Assembly (NCBI RefSeq): GCF_052324685.1
Contig: NC_135211.1
Span: 15,500,549-15,564,548 of the forward strand
Length of the DNA: 64,000 bases
Direction: 5' to 3'
Source of the DNA: Brachyhypopomus gauderio
Lineage: Eukaryota > Chordata > Actinopteri > Gymnotiformes > Hypopomidae
Shown piece by piece: positions 22,991 to 34,060 of this stretch; position 1 is the stretch's first letter; each line of letters starts with the position of its first letter. The translations under genes and the position numbers were made by a program. The notes beneath the pieces were generated by a model. It had not been told where the DNA came from and made no database searches. It worked only from the letters and a program-made list of their open reading frames with translations.

Positions 22991-24798
22991 CACGCTGCAC
23001 CCGTCGTTACAGAAAGACGAGCCACCAGAGACACGAGAAAATGCCGGGCTATAAGAACAAGTCCAAGCCAAAGAAGGGCAAGAAGCCCAGCAAGCGGTAT
23101 CACTGCTCTTCATCCTCTCCCCCACGCCACGACGTACCGCCGACGCTGGCGCAGCTGGAGGAGGACCCAGTGTGCGCGTCCCTGCTGCGTCAGGCTCGGG
23201 TACACCCTGACCCCGAGTCAGCGGAGATGGTCTGCCAGGAAGCGGTGAGGCTGTGGAAGAAATACCACCGCGCTTCCACCAGGGATCTCACACCCCTGAG
23301 GGTGGGCTCCTTTGAGCTTTACGCAATAGAGAAGACCCCCGAGAGCGAGTTTGGGGAGGAGGACTCTCCTAGCGAGGCGGAGGAGCAGGAGGAAGAGGAG
23401 GAGGTCTACTCTCCCAGCTAGGAGGAGGAGCAGGACGACGAGGAGGAAACCTACCCTCCGTCGCTAGACGAAGCCTCCATCGTGGACTACGGTGGAGGGG
23501 AGGAAGAGGACTACCCCCCGTCCGTTTGCTCCGCCCCCACGGTGGACTATGGTGGGGGAGAGGGGACCGAGGACGAATACCCTCCGTCCGAGTGCTCCGC
23601 CCCCACCATTGACTACGGTGGGGAGGGGGAGGAGGCAGATGAGGAAGAGCGCTACCCTCCGTCTGGGTGTACCGCTCCTACTGTGGACTACGGTGGGGGC
23701 GAAGAAGACCGCCCTCCGTCCGTGTACTCGGGCATTTCCGAGTGCACGGACAGCGAGCCAGGCTCCGGGGAGGAGGGTAGTCCGCCCCCCTCGGAGCGGT
23801 TAGCCTGGACCGTTAAAGGGTGGAACCGCTCAGAAGCAAGCGCCCCCTCTTACCGCTCCGAGGGGAGCGCGATGGACTGCTCCCAGGAGAGAAGCTCAGC
23901 CACGCCCATGAGCTGGAGCCTGGGCAGTGAGGAGGTGGAGGAGATGGAGGTCGACAGGGGACTTCCAGGTGCTGCACCCGGCGCGTCCGCCCCCCCGCGC
24001 TGCGCCTGGCGCGTCCGCCAGCCGCGCTGCGCCCGGCGCGTCCGCCAACCGCGCCGCACCCGGCAGAGGGTTCGCGGCGAGGGCAGGAGGAGGACCGCCC
24101 GCCGCAGCACCGGCAGCTCCCAACCTCTCTCCTCTGATCGCCCTTCTCTTGGCGCGAAGCCTGGCGCCTGTTTCATGTTTGTCCGTTCCTGTTTTCGTGT
24201 GTCTTCCCGTGTGTCTGCCAAACCCACTATTCCCATTCGTGCCTCTGTGTGTAAATGTGCCTGTGTGTGTGTTCGTGACTGTTCCGTTTTTGCTTGTCTA
24301 ATGTGTTTTCCCCTGTCTTCCCAGGGAGGGTGCACTAGAGCTGAGCTGTGCGGGGGAGACGGCTCTCGGAGGCTCGTGGTTCCGGCGGCTCCGGACCTGC
24401 CCGTCGGTGTTGGTTCGGGGCTTTCCGGCTACGCGGGACGCTCCGGGAGTAGCGAGCCCCTGGTGGAGGGTTCTGTCACGGTCACAGCTCAGGACCCTTC
24501 CCTGTGGGCGTGCCGTTTTGTTGTCTGCGTGTCGTTATGTCCATGTATGTACTTCCGTTGGTGTGGGTTGTTTGTGAGCGTGTTCGTAGTCGCACCTGTG
24601 CCTTGTCTCGAGATCACGAGGGTAGGTGTTCGCCACCTATTTAATGTGCATTCGCGCAACGTCTTGTGCTCGTCTTTGTCTGAGTTTACACGTTGTGAGT
24701 GTTACGTGTTTCAACTTCTACGTTTAAATAAAGCAGTGACGTCGGTTGCTAAAACCAAGGATCCGTGTCTCGTCCTTTACGCTGCACCCGTCGTTACA
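22991..24798 (+). mobile_element. Non-autonomous LTR-type element with an acidic repeat-rich ORF
   Basis: A 325-bp LTR at 24474-24798 (TGTCACGGTCAC to TCGTTACA, with an AATAAA) forms the 3' end. The 5' end keeps only the last 20 or so bases of the same LTR (22991-23011). Both ends are flanked by CACAT (22986-22990 and 24799-24803). Between them is one long reading frame but no protease, reverse transcriptase, RNase H or integrase motif. A block near 24160-24470 is non-coding. Confidence 0.65.
23041..24130 (+). pseudogene. Gag-like or unknown ORF of the LTR element, one in-frame TAG
   Basis: From ATG 23041 the product starts MPGYKNKSKPKKGKKPSKRY, a very basic head. It continues with a predicted helical stretch (TLAQLEEDPVCASLLRQAR) and a Glu-rich stretch. 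A TAG at 23419-23421 interrupts, but the frame stays open in the same phase. After it come tandem units of about 20-25 residues built on YPPS-CSAPTVDYGGG (about 23430-23740), then a Ser-rich part and an Arg-rich tail with repeats of PRCARRVRQ (about 23980-24110). I recognise no known domain. The basic head and Arg-rich tail could bind nucleic acid, which would suit a Gag role; this is inference. Confidence 0.5.
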
Positions 24799-24803
24799 CA
24801 CAT

Positions 24804-27425
24804 GAGTATCGGAAGAAAATGATGCATCCAATGGATTCTCTTCAGACGTATCTGTATCACTTATCCTCAAATCAGCTTTATCCTCAAATCAGCTTTATAC
24901 TTAGACTGAGCCCTCGTAAATACACCCCAAAAAGCACTCCTGGTGAGTTTTTCGTCAACGCCTAGACAGTACGACCAAAGGAACAAGTTTACCACCAGCA
25001 AGATCATTACCAATCTAATCCCTTAACAGGTAAGTTTTGTCTCTAAATTTACAAGACACTAATTCATAACGTAATTATACATAATAGAGAGGCACTTGCA
25101 TATACTTAAAGTCTAATTCCTGGCAAAGAACAATCAAAGCATTAAAACATGTTCTAATGAATGCAAAGAAAGCATGCATAAACGCCCACACAGCTCGTGT
25201 GTCACGTAATATCATCACCGGGTATCCGTGTCCATCTCACTTGGACACTGATACCAAACTATTCGGAATTAAAGATCGATATAGCAAACATCAGGAGATG
25301 TCGTTGGTTCCACGGAACCTGCACTAAATTTACCCTTTTGGGTTGTATTTGTTCTTGGCTGTCCTGTTTACGTTTTTAAAAAAGCACACTCCGCTATCTT
25401 ACCTGCATTATGACAATAAAATCACTCTGTTGAATGTATCTGATGAAAAGAAGATCCAGTCTTACCAGTCTTATATGATACATCAGTCTTGAAATTCGAC
25501 TCACCTCCACTGACAGATGAATGAAAGAGTACTCTTATGTGTACCTGTTTGCTACAAACAAAAAACAAATCAAAATACGTGCTGCTGTCCTAACTCTTAC
25601 ACTAAAGTTTATAAATAAGTAGACCTGTAGTAGCTAACCTAATTAGAGCATGAGTGTTAGATACAGGTGTGTAACAGTGGCCAGTGAGTGTTGAGAGCGA
25701 TTGCACACATGTAACTTGTCCATGAATAAATCAATATTCCCACATTTGAGTATTGATCATCTTGTGAGCATCACCAGTGCCTCAAGGACGGACCTGAGCT
25801 CACTCTTCCTCTCCCACTGGAGGACGCTCTGTGAACGGATTGAGGAGCAGATGTACGTGACACCGGGGGGGAGCACTACAGAGCCAGGGACTGTCAACTG
25901 TGTTGGAAGAAAATGGTGGAAAAATGGAAAAGGAAAATTCGAAGGAAAGGGGCACTATGTATTCATCATCCATGTATTCTATGTATTCATCACCAATGAT
26001 GATTTGCATAGCAATTGCAGACATAAAATGACAGTAGGATCAAGGATATGTAATTTATAAAATGCATTCAAACATTAATGCATTTATTATAATATTTATT
26101 ATAATAATTTATTATCATTATTATATTAATAAATAGTGGAGGAAAGACAAGGCATAGACAACCATGAAACTCTGGCTCTGAATGCAGACACTTTAGTCAC
26201 AACACCCAGAAATGTTCTAATGTCTAGATAAGCTGCAAACAAACAGAGTCTGTCTTTACATATAACCCTGTGTTCAAACAGTAGCCTAGCCACTAGGCCA
26301 CATACTGCTTAAAGATAGAAAGAAAGAGCTGGTTGATCTAGAGTCTAGATTCTAGCCATTATTGAAGCTGTGAGTGGTCCCAATGCCACGTTGCAATCCA
26401 GAGGTTGTTGTACCTCATTTTGAAATCAGGTCTTGTCTTGAAATGCAATAAGCAAACCGTGCCATTAACAGTATCCCATACCCACAGTGGACGAGCAACT
26501 CATGAATGGATCCTAAATATTTAGCACACTGGATTTAACATGAGCTTAAAATTTAAATGAGCTCACGAAAGACACCAGTTGGAGCTAATGTCAGAGTTAT
26601 GCCAGAGGACATTTACTGCTCACAGTAGGGCGTACAAATACAAAAGGATTCTCTGTGGTGTATCATTTCCAATTAGCAGTCTGAACACGAGATTGTGTCT
26701 GCTCTAGCAGGCACTGTGGGAGTCGAAAACATTGGATGCCGCCATTGCACATGCATGGAACCAGTCACATGGTCATGTGTTGACTGCACTGGTCATGTGT
26801 TGACTGCACTGGTCATGTGTTGACTGCACTGGTCATGTGTTGACTGGTTCCATGCATGTGCAATGGCGTGTTGCCGTGAATGACTGTCAGGAATGTGGAC
26901 TGACTCCGGATCCTGAGAAGTGGATATCAATCAGATATTCTCAGTTATGTTGGCTGCTCATGGTTGTAATGTTGCGTTTCATTTGTGTATTAAGTCATGT
27001 GCAAAAACAAACAAATCTTCCTTCTTTGAATTAGACCTACAGACTGATCACAGATGTGTTTGATATAATTAAAATGTCACTCTCTCTCGTGTCAGTGGCA
27101 CTGCCTTAGCATTGCCATTGTTCATATGTTTACTGGGGCTTTTATCCAGTGTATCTGCTCTTTGGGTACCACCATTTTCTCACTGTATTTAAGCTCCCAT
27201 CAGCTCCATCAGCTCCATCCGTGTGCTCTTCCCTGTTTCTGTGGTCTCCGTGCGCTAACAAAATAAGTCTATAAAATAAGTTGAGTCTCTGTGTACTCAA
27301 CAGGAGAAAACACCACCTGCTGCCATTATGGCCAGGCCCACACAGAATGTTTAAATATTTCCACCATATGTTAACATGTTTAAAGATAAAGTTCTTTCAG
27401 GTGTCAGCAGGTGTTCTCTACATAA
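24804..27425. other. Gene-free stretch before hatching enzyme C
   Basis: Apart from the inverted repeat at 26741-26867 it shows only short frames. Duplicated words such as cctcaaatcagcttta near 24864-24899 are local. Nothing was recognised as coding. Confidence 0.5.
26741..26867. repeat. 27-bp perfect inverted repeat around a 20-bp tandem array
   Basis: Bases 26741-26767 (gccattgcacatgcatggaa and seven more) are exactly reverse-complementary to 26841-26867. The 73-bp spacer is made of ggtcatgtgttgactgcact repeated three and a half times. No transposase or obvious target duplication is seen. Confidence 0.9.
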
Positions 27426-27430
27426 TGTGC

Positions 27431-27464
27431 TTATCATGTTAGGCACACAGAAAAGAGGATAAAA
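27431..27464 (+). promoter_or_regulatory. Putative core promoter of hatching enzyme C
   Basis: TTATCATGTT (27431-27440) is followed after 17 bp by the TATA-like GATAAAA (27458-27464), the same spacing as gene A. A likely 5' UTR donor, TTTGG|GTAAGA, follows at 27509/27510. The matching acceptor is probably ccctgtag, just upstream of the start codon. Confidence 0.6.
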
Positions 27465-27694
27465 GCTCTCTTTCTTTCTGCTGCCATACATTGCATTTCT
27501 TCTATTTGGGTAAGAGCATGTGATATATTTATCCGTTAAAGCCTTTAAAAAATTTTATGTTTATATGTTTTGGACATTTTGTACAGCAAAATGACTCTTA
27601 AATAGTCAGGCTATGCGTTTCCATCCTCTATGTGCATATTTGCTGTACAATAATCTTGCGGTTGCATGTGTCCCCCTGTAGGAGACCAGCTGCT

Positions 27695-27986
27695 ATGTTT
27701 ATGTATAAGGTGATCGGGGGTCTACTGGCCCTGCTGTTGGCTTGCTCCATCAGAGCTGAGGAGGTCAGATACATCAATATATTCATAAATATACTCACAT
27801 ATTTGCACACATGTAGCCTCATGTAGCTCACTGCAATCACAAGGGAACAGTAAAATGTACAAATATCACTCTCATTGTATGCCAGTGTGTAATAAATTGT
27901 CATATTGTCTCTTTTTCATGTGCCATATGACCTTTCATGTAGCCAGGTAAGTCAACAACTATGAAATATAAACACACTTCATAATA

Positions 27987-28079
<93 letters not shown>

Positions 28080-31000
28080 AAGGTTTAGTAAAATTATTAT
28101 CTACAGCTAATTTAAGTGAAAAAAAAGCAGTGAAGTTTAAATACTTCAGGTACATAAACATGAATTAGGAAATATGTTTAATATATTTATATATCTGTAT
28201 AACACATTTATTATAGCTTTTACATTCACATTTATCATGGCATCTATCCATCCAGAAACTGTATGGGAAGAAATTACATTTATTCATCAATATTATGTTA
28301 TTACAGTATATTAATGGCTTATGCACAGTAATTGAAATCCTACAAACATCAAGCAAAGCCAACACACTTGCCTTAAGCTATACTGATTTCTACAAATGAG
28401 TCTCAGATAATTATAGTTTCAAAAGGATTTACTGTATGAGATTTATTAGCTTTATTAACTTTTGATAGAATACTTTATAATAAATGAAATGGGAACACAG
28501 GTCAGCAGTGCACAAAGGATTTAATGAGTGAATCTCTAATATAAATGTAGTGATATGATTTGTGTGATAGGTGCTGAGGACATGTCTGAGCTGTCTGTGG
28601 GAGAGTTGCTGGAGAGAGCTAACAAAGACATCAGTATGTACACATACACAGTGTCTGCACTGCACAAGAACAATAACTCTGCAATTATTTACAGTGAGCC
28701 TTTACCAAAACAATACATTTACAAAGTTCATTAATATATATATTTCCTTTAAATGGTACACCAACAAACTCTTAATGGCAATGGTGTAAAACTTTAGGAC
28801 ACACACGCACATACAGACACACACCCAGAATGTTTATAGGAAAGGGTTCAGTGTTTAAATCAGCTGTATAATATATGTTCTCTGCATTAGTTCGTGACTT
28901 TGATGAGCCTGAGCTGATTGATGACATTGCTGTTGATGACGAGAGGAATGCTGATCCCTGCACCGTCCAAAACTGCATGTGGCCCAAGTCCAGTGATGGC
29001 AAAGTCTATGTGCCTTACGTCATTGCCAACCACTACCGTATGCCTGTGACGTGCACTAATATTACCCACTGTTTCTATACCTTTATAGGGTTGAAGAAAT
29101 TACTTAAATTACTGTGAACTACTCCTGACTCATTTGTAGTATGTTACTCAAAGAGAGATATCAACTGCACAATAACTTATATAACTGCGCATTCTGTTCT
29201 GTCATCTTGGACCCAGAGCAAAGTCACTCCACCTGTTCAGAAGAGATTAACTGTAATCTTGTGCCTCAGTCTCCAGCGAGGTACGTGTCATCCAGCGTGG
29301 ACTAGACTCCTTCTCCTCTGTCTCCTGCATCCACTTCAGACGGCGCTCCAACGAGAGGGATTATATCAGCATCGAGTCCCGCAATGGGTATGCATCATCG
29401 TCACATTCCCATTTATGTTGAAAAATCAGACAAAAATTTTCTGTTGCTACATTCACAAATCACATGCACGTTTTTTTTGGTATTTATAGGGTATTTATTG
29501 TTACAATTTAGTCCTACTTAGAATATCTTTATTTATGGTTGGTTTTCCCAACAATTACTTTAATGTATCAAAAAACATTGGTTAGCACAGATGTTACAGT
29601 AACTATGAGAGTTATGAAGTGTCACGGAATGGCGGGCCCCTTGTGTTTGTACCAGTTGACTGCTGGTCATTGTATCCTTAATTCGGATCGTGTCACAGGT
29701 TTTTGTTTGCGCACTTTCTTCATTAAAACCTCATTTTTCCCTGAGACCATTTTATTTCGCACTCCCTGCCCATCACATGAAAGAGTTGATTATTTCTCCA
29801 GAATTAAAAATCACGATGTACGATTGAGTTAGTTCTTGCATTTGCAATGTGTATTTGCACTGAAAACTGAAAATGTTGCTTGCAGAACACTTAAACTCAT
29901 ATTCTTTGGAGATTATTTTCTTTAGAGACATTTAAAGGATTGCTACCTTATTGGGGCTCATTTCTTTACATTATTCTGCTATAGAATAACAGCATTTGAA
30001 CTGAATCAATGATCCATATAAAGTTCAATGAGCAATATAATGTTCTGAACTGGACTTAGTGTAAACTGAACTTCAGTACTTCTGACTACTGAGAGAAGGC
30101 CTGTAGTAAATTACATGGTTATTTGTTTGACAGATGCTACTCTTACATTGGTCGCCGTGGTAATGCCCAGACAGTGTCTCTATCCCGGAGTGGCTGTATC
30201 TACCATAAAACTGTCCAACATGAGCTACTGCATGCTCTGGGCTTCAACCATGAGCAGAAGCGCAGTGACCGTGACAACCACATCCGCATTGTTTGGGAGA
30301 ACGTTGTCCATGGTAGAGTACCAATAATTGTCACAGCTTCACACCTTACAGAAATATGTACTCAAATAGACATTGTTTTACATGATATGAATCTAATTTG
30401 TTTTTTTACATGATCTCAGCATTGCCATAATGTTGTACTTACATCACCTATTTTGATTTAAGAAATAAGACAAATTAAACTGGCATTGAATATATTTAAA
30501 AAATGTTGCATCTAACAACATTGGCAGCATTGTGATCTTTTACTTACTGAATGATTATGATGTTTTACTTACTGAATTATTGTGATTTTTTACTTACTGA
30601 TTGATTGCGATGTTTTACTTACTGATTGATTGCGATGTTTTACTTACTGAATGATTGTGATGTTTTACTTACTGAATGATTGTGATGTTTTACTTACTGA
30701 TTGATTGTGGTGTTTTACTTACTGAATGATTGTGATGTTTTACTTACTGATTGATTGTGGTGTTTTACTTACTGAATGATTGTGATGTTTTGCTTATCAT
30801 TTGCTTTCTTCATTAGACAAGAAGCACAATTTCGACAAGATCGACACTCTGAATCAGGGGACTTCCTATGACTACAACTCTGTCATGCAGTACCACAAGT
30901 CAGTTCCAATGACAGTTTTGATTTGAGCAATAAAGGAGCAATAAATTCGTTTTCCAATTATTCTTCACATGGAAACCTTTATACTGTTTCAGAGGTTCTA

Positions 31001-31492
31001 TACTAAATTCCAATCCACACAACAACTCATGTGATATGCACTTTATTAAGAAAATATATAAATAATTGTAAATTATCATAAAACTTACAGAAATATTGTA
31101 TGCTATGTTTTGGTGATAAAAGTTACCTCCTTATTTAAATGATGGAATTTAGAAGTGAAGTCTGATTTTGTTATTTGTCATTTCAGAACTGCTTTCTCTA
31201 AGAATGGTCAGCCCACTATGGTCCCCATCCCCAACAGCAATGTAGCCATCGGCCAGGCAACGCAGATGAGTCAGAATGACATCACCAGACTCAACAGACT
31301 CTACAAGTGCTGTGAGTCTCAAGTTCCTGTGTTGGCAAGATGAACCAAACACATGTATTGTAATACAAGTTATTTTGGATAAGACTATCTGCCAAATGAT
31401 GTAAATGGCATGATATTAGTATCATAATAAAACTCTGAATTTAAAAACTATGCTTGTTTGAAGACTAAACATATCTGTCTCCTTCTGCAGAG
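27695..31492 (+). CDS. Hatching enzyme C (astacin-family zinc metalloprotease), nine coding exons
   Basis: This is the third hatching-enzyme gene, more diverged from A and B. Exons are 27695-27763, 27943-27946 (4 nt), 28571-28633, 28891-29037, 29270-29387, 30134-30312, 30817-30898, 31187-31311 and 31491-31492. They sum to 789 nt, or 262 aa plus stop. The leader starts MFMYKVIGGLLALLL and the propeptide has ELSVGELLERANKDI. The mature region begins near NADPCTVQNC. The zinc site is [12 protein letters not shown], the Met-turn is SVMQY and the end is LNRLYKC. The stop TAG is split across the last intron. Exon 4 is nine bases shorter than in A and B. Intron 2 holds a (TA)n array and intron 6 a 25-bp minisatellite. 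Exon 8 is nearly identical to that of A and B although other exons differ clearly. Confidence 0.93.
27943..27946 (+). other. 4-nt coding microexon (exon 2) of hatching enzyme C
   Basis: CCAG lies between ttcatgtag and gtaagtca. It joins GAG of exon 1 to GT of exon 3, giving Glu-Pro-Gly in frame. The last base position differs from A and B (CCAG against CCTG), yet length and phase are kept. Confidence 0.85.
27990..28074 (+). repeat. (TA)n in intron 2 of hatching enzyme C
   Basis: Pure AT dinucleotide run of about 85 bp, shortly after the 4-nt exon. Confidence 0.95.
29620..29777 (+). mobile_element. Possible short LTR-like insertion in intron 5 of hatching enzyme C
   Basis: It starts TGTCACGGAATGG and ends CCCATCACA, with nearly matching flanks TGAAG and TGAAA. 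At 158 bp it would be a deleted LTR. Confidence 0.3.
30535..30800 (+). repeat. 25-bp minisatellite in intron 6 of hatching enzyme C
   Basis: About ten units of tgttttacttactgaatgat plus tgtga, with small variants, run up to about 20 bp before the exon 7 acceptor. Confidence 0.9.
31365..31410 (+). mobile_element. Very short L2-like tail just after hatching enzyme C exon 8
   Basis: ggataagactatctgccaaa followed by tgatgtaaatggc resembles the L2 tail. It sits in the last intron of gene C. Confidence 0.4.
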
Positions 31493-31599
31493 ATTAGGGA
31501 ATACTGCAGAAGCCTAGTCCTTCTGGTGGCCTGCTGTGGAGATATGTGGCTGTGCAGACATTTGTCTGTTGTGATGACATGCAGAAGAAGGGCAGTGAT

Positions 31600-31605
31600 A
31601 ATAAA
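31600..31605 (+). terminator. Polyadenylation signal of hatching enzyme C
   Basis: AATAAA lies about 110 bp after the split TAG stop, with more AATAAA copies just downstream. Confidence 0.6.
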
Positions 31606-32284
31606 GTGTTAAATAAATAAATAATTGAATAATTTAAATAAAATAAATAATTAATTTAAATAAAATAATTAAATAAAGTTTTAACAATACAATTGCAGTT
31701 CCACCCCCATTACTGAAATGTTTCCTTTTGTGTTGATTCCAACTGTACAAAAAGAAAAAAGCTTCTTGTACATAATGCCAAATTATTCCAATTGTATATC
31801 AAAAAGAAAAACCTTAAATTTGGCCTTGACAGTTCATGAATGGAACTTCTAAAATCAGAAGCACTGTGGATTCTCCAGATGAACACCACTGGATAGACTT
31901 CTAATACAAGGAAAACAGAGATACTGGTGACTCGACTACATGCATCATAGCACATGATGTGTTACGTTTTAAAAAGTGTAACCCATTTTTTAAAATAACA
32001 ACCCAATTAGTAAATTTGCATGCGGCTGCATCCTTTAGACTTACATTTGTATGCTATGTTACATTTGTACTGTGATGCCTGATTCAGATCTTGCATGCCA
32101 AAGCAAATTCTGCCACTGATCAAATCTGCAGAATATGCATTTAAAACAGCTGCAAATATATACACGGTGCATTAATGGCTTAAACATACTAAATCCACTG
32201 TCTGCTTTTCTAACCCCCCCATATTCCTGAGGGATCAATAATTCTTTTATCCGTCAAATGGTATGTTCTAAAAATAATGTAGCT

Positions 32285-32700
32285 TAATGCATTTTACATT
32301 ACATTTTCAACATTTAGCATACGCTCTTATCCAGAGCGACTTTCAAAAGTGCTTTGTCATCTACTCGTAGATTATATCTTAGCCAGTACAGTAGATTAGA
32401 GCTCAATATGACATTAAACTAGAATACTGCTGAACTACAGGAATCAGTGCCAATACATAGAAGAAGTGCAAAATAAGCATAAAGCCAGAAGCATAGGTCA
32501 GACAATGAGAAGAGTTTCAGTTTCTGAACAAAGGTGCATGGATGAATGGTCATTGAAATATTCCACAAGTAGATGCATCCTCAGTCTGCATTTGAAGATT
32601 GCATTGGACCGAGTTGTCTGAGCATCCAGTGGAAGTTCATTCCAACATCTGGGAGCCAGGACAGAGAAGAGTCTCCATGCTTTGGTGATGCTTGACATTT
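32285..32700 (-). mobile_element. L2-type LINE 3' fragment
   Basis: On the minus strand the frame holds WRLFSVLAPRCWNELPLDAQ. The end toward 32290 carries the complementary L2 tail (cttatccagagcgactt). Confidence 0.75.
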
Positions 32701-33991
32701 ACTGGCATCATTAATGAGTAGTGTTGTGTTAACAGACACACAGATATGTGTCAGTAGGTATCTGCTACTTTATTTGTCCAGCTGGGCAGCCATGCAGAGA
32801 GATTTGTTTTTCTAACTTGCATGCATCATGTCAGGTCCAGGAGTTGACCGCTCCTTGATGTTTATGATCCACTCTGGTGTATTTAAAGTTGTAATGAGGA
32901 CTTGTTCCTGGATCTGGAACACTGCTATGTTCTGCTTTGAGATCTCTTAACCACTGAGTGTTATGTGATTTTTCTCCAATTTTCTCTTCCATCACGTTTC
33001 TGTTTGGTCTGGGTGGAACACAGAAAGGAAGTGAGTCAAGGTTCTGCTGTACTGTAACCAACAGCATGCATTGGATTCTTCTTCTGTGACAAGAGCATTT
33101 ACATTGTTGGTAAGAGTAAATGGCCACTGACTAGAGATGACAGAAAATCAATGTTTCAAATAACTACTCTTGATAATCATGGTGAGCAAATAAATATATC
33201 AAACTGCACAATAAATCAAACCTTGAGGCAAACAGCTGAAACTTCATAGGAACACATCAGGATTCTCTCCTGTCAACCATAAATCAGAACTATCAGGTTA
33301 CAGCAGATACTGGCCAAACAAAAATGGACAACTGAAGACTGTTAAACAAAACCCAACCCAACTGGTAAAACAAAACCCAAAACTCTAATTAATTTTGATT
33401 TCTGCTGTGACAGCTGGTAAGGTCAGAAGTAGCTGTGAATCTATGGACCTAAACTGCTTTGTGTCAACAGTTTAGTATAGTGGTGACAATGGTGTAATAA
33501 TAATTTCAACCCAAGGACACATCGACACGTCATATATCAGAAGAAAAGCAACTTTGGAAGAGAAGATATGTTCAGAGAGAAGTTTAGAGGAGAGTTTTCA
33601 AGGAAGAAAGAGAACAGTCACAAAGCGGTTGAGGGAGAGTTTCATAGCTTTGGCAGACTAGCACTGGAAACATTCCACCTACTGTTGACAGTCATTTGCA
33701 AGGAATGGCAAGAGGTTTAATGGCAGTAGATCTGAGGGAACAGGAAGGCCAGTGAGGGTGAAGAAGCTAAAGAGGTAAGGATATATGAAACCATGAAGGA
33801 CCCTATAGGTTAACAGAAGGAGCGTGTATTTTAAAAGCATCTAATTACATAAAAGAAGATATTAATAGCCAATGTAGCTGATGAAGTATGGGGATGATGT
33901 GAGCAGAGAAAGAGTGAGAACCCTGGCAGCTTAGTTTTGAATATATTGAAGCTGGCTGAGTTTGAATTTGGAAGGAAAGCCATTCAGCCAT

Positions 33992-33995
<4 letters not shown>

Positions 33996-34059
<64 letters not shown>
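33996..34059 (+). repeat. (TG)n microsatellite
   Basis: Pure TG run. Open frames across it are artefacts. Confidence 0.95.

Positions 34060-34060
<1 letters not shown>

Noticed and set aside
24150-24822. Continuation of the LTR-element frame through the 3' LTR
   Set aside because: The part after about 24130 becomes Cys/Val-rich and runs through the LTR itself, so the open frame there is probably accidental.
25701-26060. 119-codon plus-strand frame and a partly overlapping minus-strand frame
   Set aside because: No domain recognised, no splice context and similar open frames on both strands; treated as non-coding.
30540-30790. CRISPR-like regular repeats (25-bp units; also the 20-bp units at 26.77 kb)
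   Set aside because: Units are directly adjacent without unique spacers and the genome is vertebrate; these are minisatellites.
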